A stretch of DNA of 64,000 bases from Pseudobacteriovorax antillogorgiicola (GTDB lineage: Bacteria > Bdellovibrionota_B > Oligoflexia > Oligoflexales > RGVZ01): NCBI GenBank assembly GCA_945898195.1, contig CAMDHM010000013.1:1-64000 (forward strand). The letters run 5' to 3'. How positions within the stretch are numbered: position 1 is the stretch's first letter; the number at the start of each line of letters is the position of its first letter. Shown in pieces: positions 51,448-59,962 of the stretch. Below the pieces are notes generated by a model. That model was given only the letters and a program-made list of their open reading frames with translations. It was not told the DNA's origin and searched no databases. Made by a program: the position numbers and the translations under genes.

Positions 51448-52122
51448 GTGACGGTAACAGCGAACGGACCCCATAACGAGTCAGAGTCTAAATCAGAAAA
51501 CGGTGCAACAACCGAAACACCAGAAAACGGTGGTACCACTGACTGGGCCAAAATGAGCCCGGTTGAAATTGGCGAAAAACTATTTCAATTACGTGACTTC
51601 ACGCCAGTACCATTGATCCTTCTCATGTTCCTTGCCGCCAAGCCGACCGTTGCCTCGGCAACATTGGGTCTGCTAATCATTGCGATTGGTGAACTGATCC
51701 GAATGTACGCGGTTTCGTTTATCGGGGGTGTCTCTCGCACCCGCACAACGAGCACCAATCATCACCTCATCACCGATGGTGCTTTCTCTATTGTGCGCAA
51801 TCCGCTTTATGTCGGTAACTTTTTGATCACGTCCGGTGTTGCTGTTTACTCTGGATTGATCTGGATCGTCGTTCTGGCTGCTGCGGCCTTCGCGTTTCAG
51901 TATTATTATATCGTGAAGTACGAAGAATCTTTGCTGCTGAAAAAATTCGGAAGCGATTACGAAGACTACCTTAAAAAAATTCCAGCCTGGATTCCCGCCA
52001 AGGTTCCTGCCTTGGATGAATTGCCCTGGCCAACCACCTTTGCGCCGGCCATCCGCAGCGAAAAAAGAACTCTAACCGCCATCGCGGTCGTCATCGTACT
52101 GCTGCTACTCAGAGCATCCTAA
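51448..52122 (+). CDS. ICMT/PEMT-like membrane methyltransferase
   Basis: The 224-residue protein starts at GTG and has an acidic, low-complexity N-terminal tail of about 35 residues. Several membrane spans follow. The signature GAFSIVRNPLYVGNFLI with YEESLLLKKFGSDYEDYLKKIPAWIP matches the isoprenylcysteine carboxyl methyltransferase-like family (R-(H/N)P-x-Y-x-G ... E-E-x-x-L-x-x-x-F-G-x-x-Y-x-x-Y). These enzymes use AdoMet on lipids or small lipophilic molecules. The substrate is unknown. It is 68 bases after the RdgC-like gene. Confidence 0.85.
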   Translation: MTVTANGPHNESESKSENGATTETPENGGTTDWAKMSPVEIGEKLFQLRDFTPVPLILLMFLAAKPTVASATLGLLIIAIGELIRMYAVSFIGGVSRTRTTSTNHHLITDGAFSIVRNPLYVGNFLITSGVAVYSGLIWIVVLAAAAFAFQYYYIVKYEESLLLKKFGSDYEDYLKKIPAWIPAKVPALDELPWPTTFAPAIRSEKRTLTAIAVVIVLLLLRAS

Positions 52123-52207
52123 TTAAAGTGCCCAGTCCCGCCGCGAAAAACGCCGAGATCCAGGTTGGGGGGGCGTCGATATTTTTCTCGACTCGCCTTA
52201 AAGATTT

Positions 52208-53140
52208 TTAAAGGGTCGTTGTTGAAAACGTAGGACTGGGTCGCCCTGACCTTGTTTGCTCGTGCAACACACGACTAAGACCTTCCTGCAAAGCGCCGGG
52301 CAAACTCTTGAGGCGAAGTGAAACGGAATCGCGAATCGCCGTTGCCACCTCGGAGGCGTCACCATCATGCCAGGCCAACAAGCGTGCCATGATTCCTGTG
52401 GCAATCTCATGTGTCTGCCCGATAATAGGCGGCGCCATCAACAGAACTGCGTCAACGACTAAAAAAGCTGTCATGCGTGCAGAGATCAACGCAATACCGG
52501 CAGCTCCAGGAATTTTTTCTACTGCTTCGTATAATGCCTCATCGCTCAATTTGGCGATGATCGTCGCTCGCTCAAATGCGACAGCAAAACTAGCTTCATC
52601 ACAAGAACCAAGACGTTTCCACATCTCGTAGTTAGTCATCAGATCGACGGAAACTATAGACAATTCAGAGGCGTGCGGGGGAACGGTCGCACCTTTTTTT
52701 TCGACCACGATCGTGGCGTCCACACCACCATCAGGGTCATGCGAAACGCCTCCGCTAAATATCGGTGTCGATTCTTCTTTCAAAAGAAATTCGCTTACCG
52801 TCGCAGTTAATTCGATGGTTGGGAACACTTCGGCTTCCAGGCGTTTGCGTTCTTGACGCAAAACCTGAACCTTGGCACGACGCCCCATCTTATCCAAAGC
52901 CTCTTCGGCGATGGCAAGTGATTCGAGGCGTGCCGGAGCACACCGAAAAGCCGCATGGGCACAGATTAAACCAAGTCTAGGCGAAACCCCCAGCAGCATC
53001 TGTGCCGCGGCAAGGAGTTGGTCTACCTTGTACTCGCCGTCGGGAATATCCTGCAGCAAGGATACAATTCTGGACGCCAACAGCTCGTCCGATGGATCGG
53101 CGGCGAGCTGCTGTAACAGACTGGAAAGTCCTGGGTACAA
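52208..53140 (-). CDS. Hypothetical protein in the acc operon
   Basis: This 310-residue protein is mostly helical at both ends (SSLLQQLAADPSDELLASRI, ALISARMTAFLVVDAVLLMAPP) and has a mid segment with an acidic, Ser-rich linker. It has no signal peptide or clear motif; a repeat-like helical architecture (TPR-like) is possible. It starts 12 bases after accC, so it is co-expressed with efp-accB-accC. I do not recognise a family. The C-terminus ends in Ser/Thr-rich sequence. Confidence 0.55.
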   Translation of the reverse strand: MYPGLSSLLQQLAADPSDELLASRIVSLLQDIPDGEYKVDQLLAAAQMLLGVSPRLGLICAHAAFRCAPARLESLAIAEEALDKMGRRAKVQVLRQERKRLEAEVFPTIELTATVSEFLLKEESTPIFSGGVSHDPDGGVDATIVVEKKGATVPPHASELSIVSVDLMTNYEMWKRLGSCDEASFAVAFERATIIAKLSDEALYEAVEKIPGAAGIALISARMTAFLVVDAVLLMAPPIIGQTHEIATGIMARLLAWHDGDASEVATAIRDSVSLRLKSLPGALQEGLSRVLHEQTRSGRPSPTFSTTTL

Positions 53141-53152
53141 AATTTAACCGCC

Positions 53153-54508
53153 CTATGGAGCCGACTGCGAAGGCGGCTGCAGAAACGTTTCGAGAAACTT
53201 GGTCGAAAAGTCTCCCTCGATGAATTTTGGATCATCGAGAACCCTCAAATGGAACGCAATATTTGTGCGGATTCCGTCCACTTTCATTTCGCGAAGGGCA
53301 CGCCGCATTCTTGCCAGCGCCTCTTCACGATCCCGTCCGTATGAAATCAATTTGGCGATCATCGAGTCATAAAGTGAAGGCACCGTGTAACCGGCATAGA
53401 CCATGCTATCCACGCGAATGCCTGGCCCACCTGGCTCGTGATATGCCGTAATCTTTCCCGGCCAAGGAGCAAAAGTAGAAGGATCTTCGGCATTGATACG
53501 GCACTCGATGGAGTGCCCAGACAACTTGGCTTCACGAACCGCAGCGGAAAGTTCATGGCCCATGGCAATCTTGATTTGCTCTTTGACGAGGTCCACACCC
53601 ATGACGGATTCCGTCACTGGATGTTCCACTTGAACACGAGTGTTTACTTCCATGAAGTAGAACTGGCCGTCCTCATCCAGCAAAAACTCCACCGTACCCA
53701 ACGATTCGTAGCCAACGGTTTTCGCAAGGCTGACAGCCGTTGCCCCAATGGCATCCCGCTGTGCCTGGGTCAAAACAGGGCACGGAGCCTCTTCGATCAA
53801 TTTCTGGTGGCGGCGCTGGATGGAGCAGTCACGTTCTCCTAGGTGCAGAACATTGCCATGCTCATCGGAGATCAACTGGATTTCGACGTGACGCGGGCGG
53901 TCGCAGTAGCGTTCAATAAAACAATCAGGGTTTCCGAACCCGTTGAGGGCTTCCACCTGTGCCAATTGAAAGAGACGAAACAAATCGGCCTCGGCACGGA
54001 CAATCTTCATGCCGCGACCACCACCGCCTGCGGCAGCCTTGATGATCAACGGGTAACCGATTTCCTTCGCAATCGCGTGGGCTTCGTCTTCAGTCCGCAC
54101 AACACCCCGACTGCCAGGCAGCATGGGGACTCCAGCCTTCTCGGCCAACGCCCGGGCTGAAACCTTATTACCAAGAGCCTGAATGTGCTCTGGTTTCGGT
54201 CCGATAAACTTGATGCCATAGGCACGGCAGACATTGGCAAATTCATAGTTTTCCGAAAGGAATCCGTAACCAGGATGAATCGCATCAACGCCAGCCAATT
54301 CTGCTGCGCTCATGATGCTCGGAATCGAAAGGTAAGATTTTGAACTTGGCCCGGGACCGATGCAGATGCTCTCGTCGGCCAGCTTGGCATGAAGGCTATC
54401 CCGGTCGGCCGTGGAGTGCACAGCCACCGTACGTAAACCTAATTCTTGGCAGGCTCGGATGACGCGGACAGCAATCTCACCACGGTTGGCAATCAGAACC
54501 TTTTGCAT
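53153..54508 (-). CDS. accC: Biotin carboxylase subunit of acetyl-CoA carboxylase
   Basis: AccC carboxylates biotin on AccB with ATP and bicarbonate, for fatty-acid synthesis. I start at ATG 54508 (MQKVLIANRGEIAVRVI), the universal AccC start; a longer frame would add 28 unrelated residues. AAAGGGGRGMKIV is the ATP-grasp loop, and SIQRRHQKLIEEAPCP, VEFLLDEDGQFYFMEVNTR (quoted in part) and VQVEHPVTE carry the metal and biotin site residues. Length (451) is standard. It is 7 bases from accB. Confidence 0.98.
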   Translation of the reverse strand: MQKVLIANRGEIAVRVIRACQELGLRTVAVHSTADRDSLHAKLADESICIGPGPSSKSYLSIPSIMSAAELAGVDAIHPGYGFLSENYEFANVCRAYGIKFIGPKPEHIQALGNKVSARALAEKAGVPMLPGSRGVVRTEDEAHAIAKEIGYPLIIKAAAGGGGRGMKIVRAEADLFRLFQLAQVEALNGFGNPDCFIERYCDRPRHVEIQLISDEHGNVLHLGERDCSIQRRHQKLIEEAPCPVLTQAQRDAIGATAVSLAKTVGYESLGTVEFLLDEDGQFYFMEVNTRVQVEHPVTESVMGVDLVKEQIKIAMGHELSAAVREAKLSGHSIECRINAEDPSTFAPWPGKITAYHEPGGPGIRVDSMVYAGYTVPSLYDSMIAKLISYGRDREEALARMRRALREMKVDGIRTNIAFHLRVLDDPKFIEGDFSTKFLETFLQPPSQSAP

Positions 54509-54515
54509 AGGCCGC

Positions 54516-54950
54516 CTACTCGACGATAAAAAGTGGCTGATCGAATTCCACAGGATGCTCGTTTTCCACGAGAATCTCGCGAATAACGCCATCCATTTCG
54601 GATTCGATTTCGTTCATGAGCTTCATGGCTTCAACGATGCAAAGGACTTCGCCCTTTTTGACCCGCTGGCCGACGCTAACAAGCGCCGGACTGCCCGGCT
54701 GGGATGACCGGTAGAAAGTCCCTACAAACGGCGATTTAATCATTTTGCCAACGGCGGTCGCAGGGCGAACCGCAGCAGCGACTGGCTCGTGGTGCACTGG
54801 CGCATGGCTTACGGCAGCCACATGCATCGGAACGCCCGCCGCCGACGGAGCCTTGATGCTGATTTCAAGATTCTCGTCAGCAACACTGATTTCCTGCATC
54901 CCATGCTTGCGCATGAGTTCCATCAACTTCTCAATCTTTGCGAAGTCCAT
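54516..54950 (-). CDS. accB: Biotin carboxyl carrier protein
   Basis: AccB carries the biotin of acetyl-CoA carboxylase. The C-terminal biotinyl domain has EVLCIVEAMKLMNEIES, with the biotinylated Lys110 in EAMKLM, and the domain is entered by SPFVGTFYRS. The N-terminus has FAKIEKLMELM and an Ala/Pro/His-rich linker. I chose ATG 54950 because AAGGA lies upstream; a longer start at 54977 lacks a ribosome site. BirA-CoaX (46639) is the expected biotin ligase. Confidence 0.96.
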   Translation of the reverse strand: MDFAKIEKLMELMRKHGMQEISVADENLEISIKAPSAAGVPMHVAAVSHAPVHHEPVAAAVRPATAVGKMIKSPFVGTFYRSSQPGSPALVSVGQRVKKGEVLCIVEAMKLMNEIESEMDGVIREILVENEHPVEFDQPLFIVE

Positions 54951-54989
54951 TTCTGCAATATCCTTAGAAGGCCCCATCGGGCCGATGGT

Positions 54990-55550
54990 TTATCTGACTT
55001 TTTCTATGTAAGCATTGGTGCGAGTGTCGATCTTCAACAGATCTCCCTCACTGACGTGAAACGGCACGGAAACAACAAGGCCCGTTTCCAACGTGGCCGG
55101 CTTTCCGCCGCCGCCGGATGTATCACCTTTGATGTTCGGTTGAGTCTGGGTAACCCGAAGAAGAACGAAGTTCTCAACTTCAACTGCCACCGGACGGGCA
55201 TTATAAAACGTCACCATCACACTTGCGTTCTCAATGATGTAGAAACGACTGTCGCCGAGTTCTTCGCCAGTCAAGGTGTACTGATCGTAGGTTCCGCTAT
55301 CCATGAAGGTGTACACGCTGCCGTCGTTGTACAGGTATTGCATGGTCCGAGTTTCGACGTCGGGAATGGCCACCTTATCGCCTGATTTGAATGTAACTTC
55401 GAGGACTTGCGCCGTCTCGAGGTTTTTCAGTTTGGTGCGTACAAACGCCGATCCCTTTCCGGGACTCACGTGCTGAAAGTCAACGATGACCCAAGCTTTG
55501 GCGTTGTATTCGATTTTTAAACCTTTGCGGAATTCGGTCGTCGCGTACAT
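54990..55550 (-). CDS. efp: Translation elongation factor P
   Basis: EF-P rescues ribosomes stalled on polyproline. I start at ATG 55550 (MYATTEFRKGLKI) with AGGGG upstream; an ORF start 17 residues earlier is unlikely. HVSPGKGSAFVRTKLKNL contains the loop Lys that may be modified. Length (186) matches the family (185-190). The efp-accB-accC order is a well-known bacterial arrangement. Its product should be needed for the response regulator at 49110 with 8- and 11-Pro runs. Confidence 0.97.
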   Translation of the reverse strand: MYATTEFRKGLKIEYNAKAWVIVDFQHVSPGKGSAFVRTKLKNLETAQVLEVTFKSGDKVAIPDVETRTMQYLYNDGSVYTFMDSGTYDQYTLTGEELGDSRFYIIENASVMVTFYNARPVAVEVENFVLLRVTQTQPNIKGDTSGGGGKPATLETGLVVSVPFHVSEGDLLKIDTRTNAYIEKVR

Positions 55551-55638
55551 CTCGTCCCCTGATTTCAGATGGCAATGGTTCAAGTGATGCATTGGATGCA
55601 ATTCGAGCGGCCGACTTTAACCCCGAAAAACCAGAAGT

Positions 55639-56319
55639 TCAATGGTCTTGAACCGTTGAGGTCAGGCTCTTATGCCTCAAAATCCTCAAGAGGGGCCCTC
55701 GGAACTGACCCAAGTCCGCCCAGCGCTCCCGTTGAATGCCCTGGCCAGGCTCCCTGATGTCGCGCCCCCCTGTCGCATGGATCACATCAGCCTTACCATT
55801 ATTTCGAAGGCGTTCCACCATCGCGACATGCCCTTTGTAGACCAAAAGATCCCCAGGTTGAGCAACATTTGCCCCACCCACCAAGGTCAAAAAACCAAAA
55901 TCCCTGGCCAGGCGCTCGGGAGATAAAGCCGCCATATCTTTGGACGTCAAATAAGGATGGGACATGCCCGCTCGCTCAAAAACGATTTGTGTAAAATGAC
56001 TGCAGTCCAAACTACAGCGATTGCACTCCGGACATACAATCAGCCGACGGTTCGCCGCCGGATGTTCGCCCTCAAGGCATTCATTGCAAGTCGCGCAATC
56101 GGTCGCCGTCCCGAGCTTGGCACCGCCGTAAACATAAGAAACAGTTGCCTCCTCAAGGAGCTTCCTTGCCGAATGAACCAGATCTCGTTGCTTTCCGACC
56201 AATTTCTGGCCAACTCGGATACGAACCGTCTCCGGGCCAACCGAACTGATCGGCAAAGCGGCAAAAGCCGTCCCCAAAAAAAGCCATAACACTATGATAA
56301 CAAATGACTTTTTATTCAT
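55639..56319 (-). CDS. NlpC/P60-type peptidase with cysteine-rich insert
   Basis: The 226-residue protein has a signal peptide cleaved near AFAA. The NlpC/P60 core is clear: VSYVYGGAK, catalytic Cys106 in SLDCSHFTQIVF, His164 in GHVAMVER and His181 in VIHATGG. Between YGG and DCS, where relatives have only a few residues, this protein has an insert with Cys75, 78, 81 and Cys96, 99, 102 (DCATCNEC ... VCPECNRC), a double CxxCxxC suited to bind zinc or form disulphides. It probably cleaves peptidoglycan peptides in the periplasm. The insert may be regulatory or structural. Confidence 0.88.
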   Translation of the reverse strand: MNKKSFVIIVLWLFLGTAFAALPISSVGPETVRIRVGQKLVGKQRDLVHSARKLLEEATVSYVYGGAKLGTATDCATCNECLEGEHPAANRRLIVCPECNRCSLDCSHFTQIVFERAGMSHPYLTSKDMAALSPERLARDFGFLTLVGGANVAQPGDLLVYKGHVAMVERLRNNGKADVIHATGGRDIREPGQGIQRERWADLGQFRGPLLRILRHKSLTSTVQDH

Positions 56320-56393
56320 TGGACAAGACCCTGATAGAATTAGACAATTTTTCCGATCATACTACAGAATGACAACTGCCAGGGCGCTAGTTT

Positions 56394-57845
56394 ATGGAAC
56401 GGGAACAGCCATATAGTTATCGCGAGCAGATCCTCTGGGTTCTGTTGATTGAAGCATTGCTCGTTACAGGGCTCATGTTTGTGTCGACCTTTTTTTGGAC
56501 TTCCATCTGCACAGATAGCCTCAAATCCTGCATTGCTGAGGGCACCGCATTGGGCCCCCTTACCTTTCTATTTTTATCTGCCTTGCGTCCTTTTGTTTTC
56601 ACCCCGTTTTTCTTCATGGCCCTGATTGCAGGTCCAGCCTTCGGAACTCCAGCCGGAACTGCATTCACCCTACTCGGTGGACTGGCCTCCACTCTGGTCA
56701 TCGCCAGCATTGGGCGAATCGTGGGCAAACACCTGGTCACTCCCTGGATGACGTCGAATCTGCCCCAAACTTCCCGGTTCATTCGATTGCAAGACTACAA
56801 AATCGCATTCTTTCTGCGCCTGGTGCCTTTCGTTCCTTTTGATCTGGCTTCGCTGTTTTTTGGGGCACTCGGCTTTCGCTGGCGACACATCCTCTGGACC
56901 ACTTTGGCTGGATCACTGCCGGAAGCCCTGCTTTTCGCTCGGATCAGTTCGCCTTCCGCAACGCTGACGGAATCAGCCTTTGACACCTTAGGTTTGGTTG
57001 CCATTGCCGTAATTCTGCCCCTTCTTGTCGGAGAATTTTTGTCCCGACGCAATGGCCGCAGCATGTGGCAGCAAGCTCGTCTCGTTTACCGCGAACTTTT
57101 GAATGAAGTGAGAAGCAACAACCTGATCATGCGGCGCACAAACCTCAGCCCTGATCGGACTCCCATTCTGCTGTTGTACGGTTTTTTTTCATCTCGAAGG
57201 TCCCTTGGAATCTTGGAACGCCACTTAACGGGACGGGGATTTGACGTCATTTCTTTCAACCTCGGCGGCCTCCTCGGGACATTTTTTACTAATTCAATCC
57301 TGGAAAGTGCCTCGTTCATTGATGGCAAAATCAAACGTCAGGTCGAGCGCCATGGACTCAAAAAAATTCACGTCGTCGCCCATTCCAAGGGCGGTCTGGT
57401 TGCCTTGTGGTGGCTGTTAAAAATGGGGGGCGATCAGCTCTGCAGCAAGGTCGTGACCTTGGGGACCCCCTTCAAAGGATCGCGGCTGACCTATCTGGCC
57501 TTAATCACGCCGTTAGGTTTGATTTGGCGGGACATGTGGCAAATGCGACCGGGTTCTAATTTTCTTAAACAACTGGATCGCGCGGCAATTCCGGCGGGTT
57601 TGGACATTTACTGCTTCCACTCCACCTTAGACGGCGTTGCCAACGGTAAAGACGGTCTATACCAGCCCGAGCCCCCGTCATCACAGGTACATCCAATCCA
57701 GATGGACGAGGTGTCCCATTTCGGATTCCTTTCCCATCGGCACGTGGTTGATCGAATCGTCGCCATCTTGGGCGCCCCCGACAGCTCTGATTCTAAAGAG
57801 AGTGCGGAAATCACAGCGAAAAATGTATTGTTGCGGCAAGGCTGA
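56394..57845 (+). CDS. VTT/DedA-like membrane domain fused to an alpha/beta hydrolase
   Basis: Residues 1 to about 220 are a multispan membrane domain of the VTT (SNARE-associated/TVP38/DedA) type: FVFTPFFFMALIAGPAFG, then FFLRLVPFVPFDLASLFFGALG and LAGSLPEALLF. Residues about 250-465 are an alpha/beta hydrolase: ILLLYGFFSSR start, IHVVAHSKGGLVALWW with nucleophile Ser331, VVTLGTPFKGS, and acidic/His candidates Asp413 and His442. The fold resembles lipases acting on membrane lipids. VTT proteins flip lipids, so a lipid-moving domain fused to a lipase is mechanistically attractive, but substrates are unknown. Length 483. Confidence 0.85.
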   Translation: MEREQPYSYREQILWVLLIEALLVTGLMFVSTFFWTSICTDSLKSCIAEGTALGPLTFLFLSALRPFVFTPFFFMALIAGPAFGTPAGTAFTLLGGLASTLVIASIGRIVGKHLVTPWMTSNLPQTSRFIRLQDYKIAFFLRLVPFVPFDLASLFFGALGFRWRHILWTTLAGSLPEALLFARISSPSATLTESAFDTLGLVAIAVILPLLVGEFLSRRNGRSMWQQARLVYRELLNEVRSNNLIMRRTNLSPDRTPILLLYGFFSSRRSLGILERHLTGRGFDVISFNLGGLLGTFFTNSILESASFIDGKIKRQVERHGLKKIHVVAHSKGGLVALWWLLKMGGDQLCSKVVTLGTPFKGSRLTYLALITPLGLIWRDMWQMRPGSNFLKQLDRAAIPAGLDIYCFHSTLDGVANGKDGLYQPEPPSSQVHPIQMDEVSHFGFLSHRHVVDRIVAILGAPDSSDSKESAEITAKNVLLRQG

Positions 57846-57868
57846 TTTGGGTTCATTCTCGGGAAATC

Positions 57869-58303
57869 ATGGAACGTTTACAAACTAGAATCGATAAAGA
57901 TCAACTGACCCGCCTGCAAAGCCTCGCTTCTGCGACGCGCGCCCAATTCGGTGCGAACGTGAGCCAGGTTCGGGTACCTGCACGCCTGATTGTCGATTTT
58001 GATCCATGGGCGCTCAGCCTTGATATCATTGCGACCGCCATTTCAGCTGGCAGCATTCGTGCCGAAATCGATTTATCGAACTTGCCCGCCGATGCAGACA
58101 ATTTGCTGTCACCAGGTGATTTGTACCGCATCCAATTTCACACTAACAATTTTCCGGGCAACCCTCAGTTTGTCCTCCCCCTTCTCACGGCGCGGCTAGA
58201 AAATAAGGACACCAAGGGAACCGGCCTGCGTTTTAAACTGCTCCTCGATCAAACCATCGAACGCGAATTTCAGAATTTTCTACGCCTTATGGATAAGTCG
58301 TGA
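57869..58303 (+). CDS. PilZ-like domain protein (tentative)
   Basis: The 144-residue protein has an ISAGSIRAEIDLSNLP segment, similar to the D/NxSxxG step of PilZ domains, and ends with a TGLRFKLLLDQTIEREFQNFL helix, similar to PilZ C-termini. The Arg motif RxxxR before it is not clear (RVPARLIVDFD), so c-di-GMP binding is uncertain. It lies 23 bases after the VTT/lipase gene and overlaps the next gene by 4 bases (GTGA), so the three are co-transcribed. Confidence 0.55.
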   Translation: MERLQTRIDKDQLTRLQSLASATRAQFGANVSQVRVPARLIVDFDPWALSLDIIATAISAGSIRAEIDLSNLPADADNLLSPGDLYRIQFHTNNFPGNPQFVLPLLTARLENKDTKGTGLRFKLLLDQTIEREFQNFLRLMDKS

Positions 58304-59949
58304 CGGGAAAAAAGGCGGAGGCGTCCCTCGAACACTTGCGACGTGTTTTCACGGTTCCGGAAGGGGAAGACTCAGCCCTTGCCGCAATCGACCGTGAAAT
58401 TTCGCACAATCTAACTGGATTTCTCCGCGAGCACATCGTCAGCGAAGAGCAAGCCCCAGCAAAACTCGAACGCGATTTTATGGAATCGGCATTGCCGGAC
58501 GATCCATGCTTTGTCTCCGAACAGGCTAAATTTCTACTGGAAAAAGTGGTGGCCCAATCGGTGCATACTGCCTCGCCAGCGTTCATCGGCCATATGACTT
58601 CGGCAATCCCCTACTTCATGCTGCCTCTCGCAAAAATCATGTTTGCTCTGAATCAGAACACCGTCAAAATCGAAACCTCCAAGGTCTTCACACCGATGGA
58701 ATCCCAAGTCCTCGGAATCCTGCACAGATTGATTTTCGGTTGTGATCCGGCCTTTGACGACAAATTCTATCGCCGCTGGATTCAAAATCGCGACCACGCC
58801 CTCGGTGTCTTCTGTTCTGGTGGCACTGTGGCCAACTTGACCGCCTTGTGGGTCGCACGGAACCGGCTCCTTGCACCTCGGGATGATTTTGCTGGGGTAT
58901 CAGAAGATGGCATCCTCGCCGGAATGCGGGCATGGGGCTACGAAGACCTTGTGGTTATGGTTAGCAAACGGGGCCATTATTCTCTAAAAAAATCTTGCGA
59001 CGTCCTGGGACTTGGCAAACGCAACCTCATCACGGTGGATACCATCAATCACCGCCTTGATCCTGATGACCTGTGTCGCAAAATTGCTGAACAAAAGTCC
59101 CGACGCGCTGGAATCATTGCATTGGTTGGCGTGGCAGGAACCACTGAAACCGGTCACGTCGATCCATTGGAAACGATGGCCGCTATCGCAGCGGAACATA
59201 AAATCCATTTCCACGTGGACGGCGCCTGGGGCGCTCCGACCCTTTTTTCTGACCGATACCGTCACCTCTTGAAGGGAATCGAGCGCGCCGACTCGGTGAC
59301 AATTGATGCCCACAAACAACTCTACGTCCCCGTCGGTGCGGGTATGACTTTATTCAAAGACCCGACTGCCCTCGATGCCGTTGAACATTCTGCACAATAC
59401 ATCATCCGGAAAGGTTCACGCGACCTTGGGAAACATACCCTTGAAGGTTCTCGTCCGGGAATGGCCATGCTCGTGCATTCTGGCCTACATGTTCTGGGGC
59501 GCAAGGGCTATGAGATGCTTATAGATCTTGGAATCGGCAAAGCCGGTCAGTTTGCAAAAATGATTCAATCGTCAAGCGACTTCGAATTAACGACCGAGCC
59601 TGAACTTAACCTGCTGACCTATCGCCACGTTCCGTTGTACGCGCGCGAGGCTCTTAAACGTGCTGAGCCAGCTGCCGCGGGACGGATCAACGATGCACTC
59701 AGTGATCTAACGGGCGAGATTCAAAAAGCGCAGCGTGCAAAAGGCAAAACCTTTGTCTCGCGAACACGATTTGAATTACCGCAGCATCACAATTACGCCT
59801 GCACGGTTTTTCGGGTAGTTTTGGCAAATCCACTGACCACAAGACAAGTCCTCTCTGAAATTTTGGAGGAGCAGCGCGAAACCAGCGAGCGTTTACTCGG
59901 CGGCCCGGTCGGGCGCAAACTCCGCGCTGCATGCGCGGCCGTAAATTAA
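58300..59949 (+). CDS. panP: PLP-dependent aspartate 1-decarboxylase (PanP type)
   Basis: The product is a group II PLP decarboxylase. Evidence: SVHTASPAFIGHMTSAIPYFM, the PLP Lys in VTIDAHKQLYVPVGAG, HVDGAWGAPTLFSD with the Asp and aromatic residues that hold the cofactor, and VFTPMESQVLGILHRLIF. The PanP family makes beta-alanine from aspartate for pantothenate in organisms lacking PanD; glutamate decarboxylase activity is an alternative. The 549-residue length fits. The GTG start overlaps the PilZ-like stop. Downstream use of beta-alanine would fit the coaX part of the birA-coaX gene. Confidence 0.85.
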   Translation: MTGKKAEASLEHLRRVFTVPEGEDSALAAIDREISHNLTGFLREHIVSEEQAPAKLERDFMESALPDDPCFVSEQAKFLLEKVVAQSVHTASPAFIGHMTSAIPYFMLPLAKIMFALNQNTVKIETSKVFTPMESQVLGILHRLIFGCDPAFDDKFYRRWIQNRDHALGVFCSGGTVANLTALWVARNRLLAPRDDFAGVSEDGILAGMRAWGYEDLVVMVSKRGHYSLKKSCDVLGLGKRNLITVDTINHRLDPDDLCRKIAEQKSRRAGIIALVGVAGTTETGHVDPLETMAAIAAEHKIHFHVDGAWGAPTLFSDRYRHLLKGIERADSVTIDAHKQLYVPVGAGMTLFKDPTALDAVEHSAQYIIRKGSRDLGKHTLEGSRPGMAMLVHSGLHVLGRKGYEMLIDLGIGKAGQFAKMIQSSSDFELTTEPELNLLTYRHVPLYAREALKRAEPAAAGRINDALSDLTGEIQKAQRAKGKTFVSRTRFELPQHHNYACTVFRVVLANPLTTRQVLSEILEEQRETSERLLGGPVGRKLRAACAAVN

Positions 59950-59962
59950 GGGCAAATCTGCC

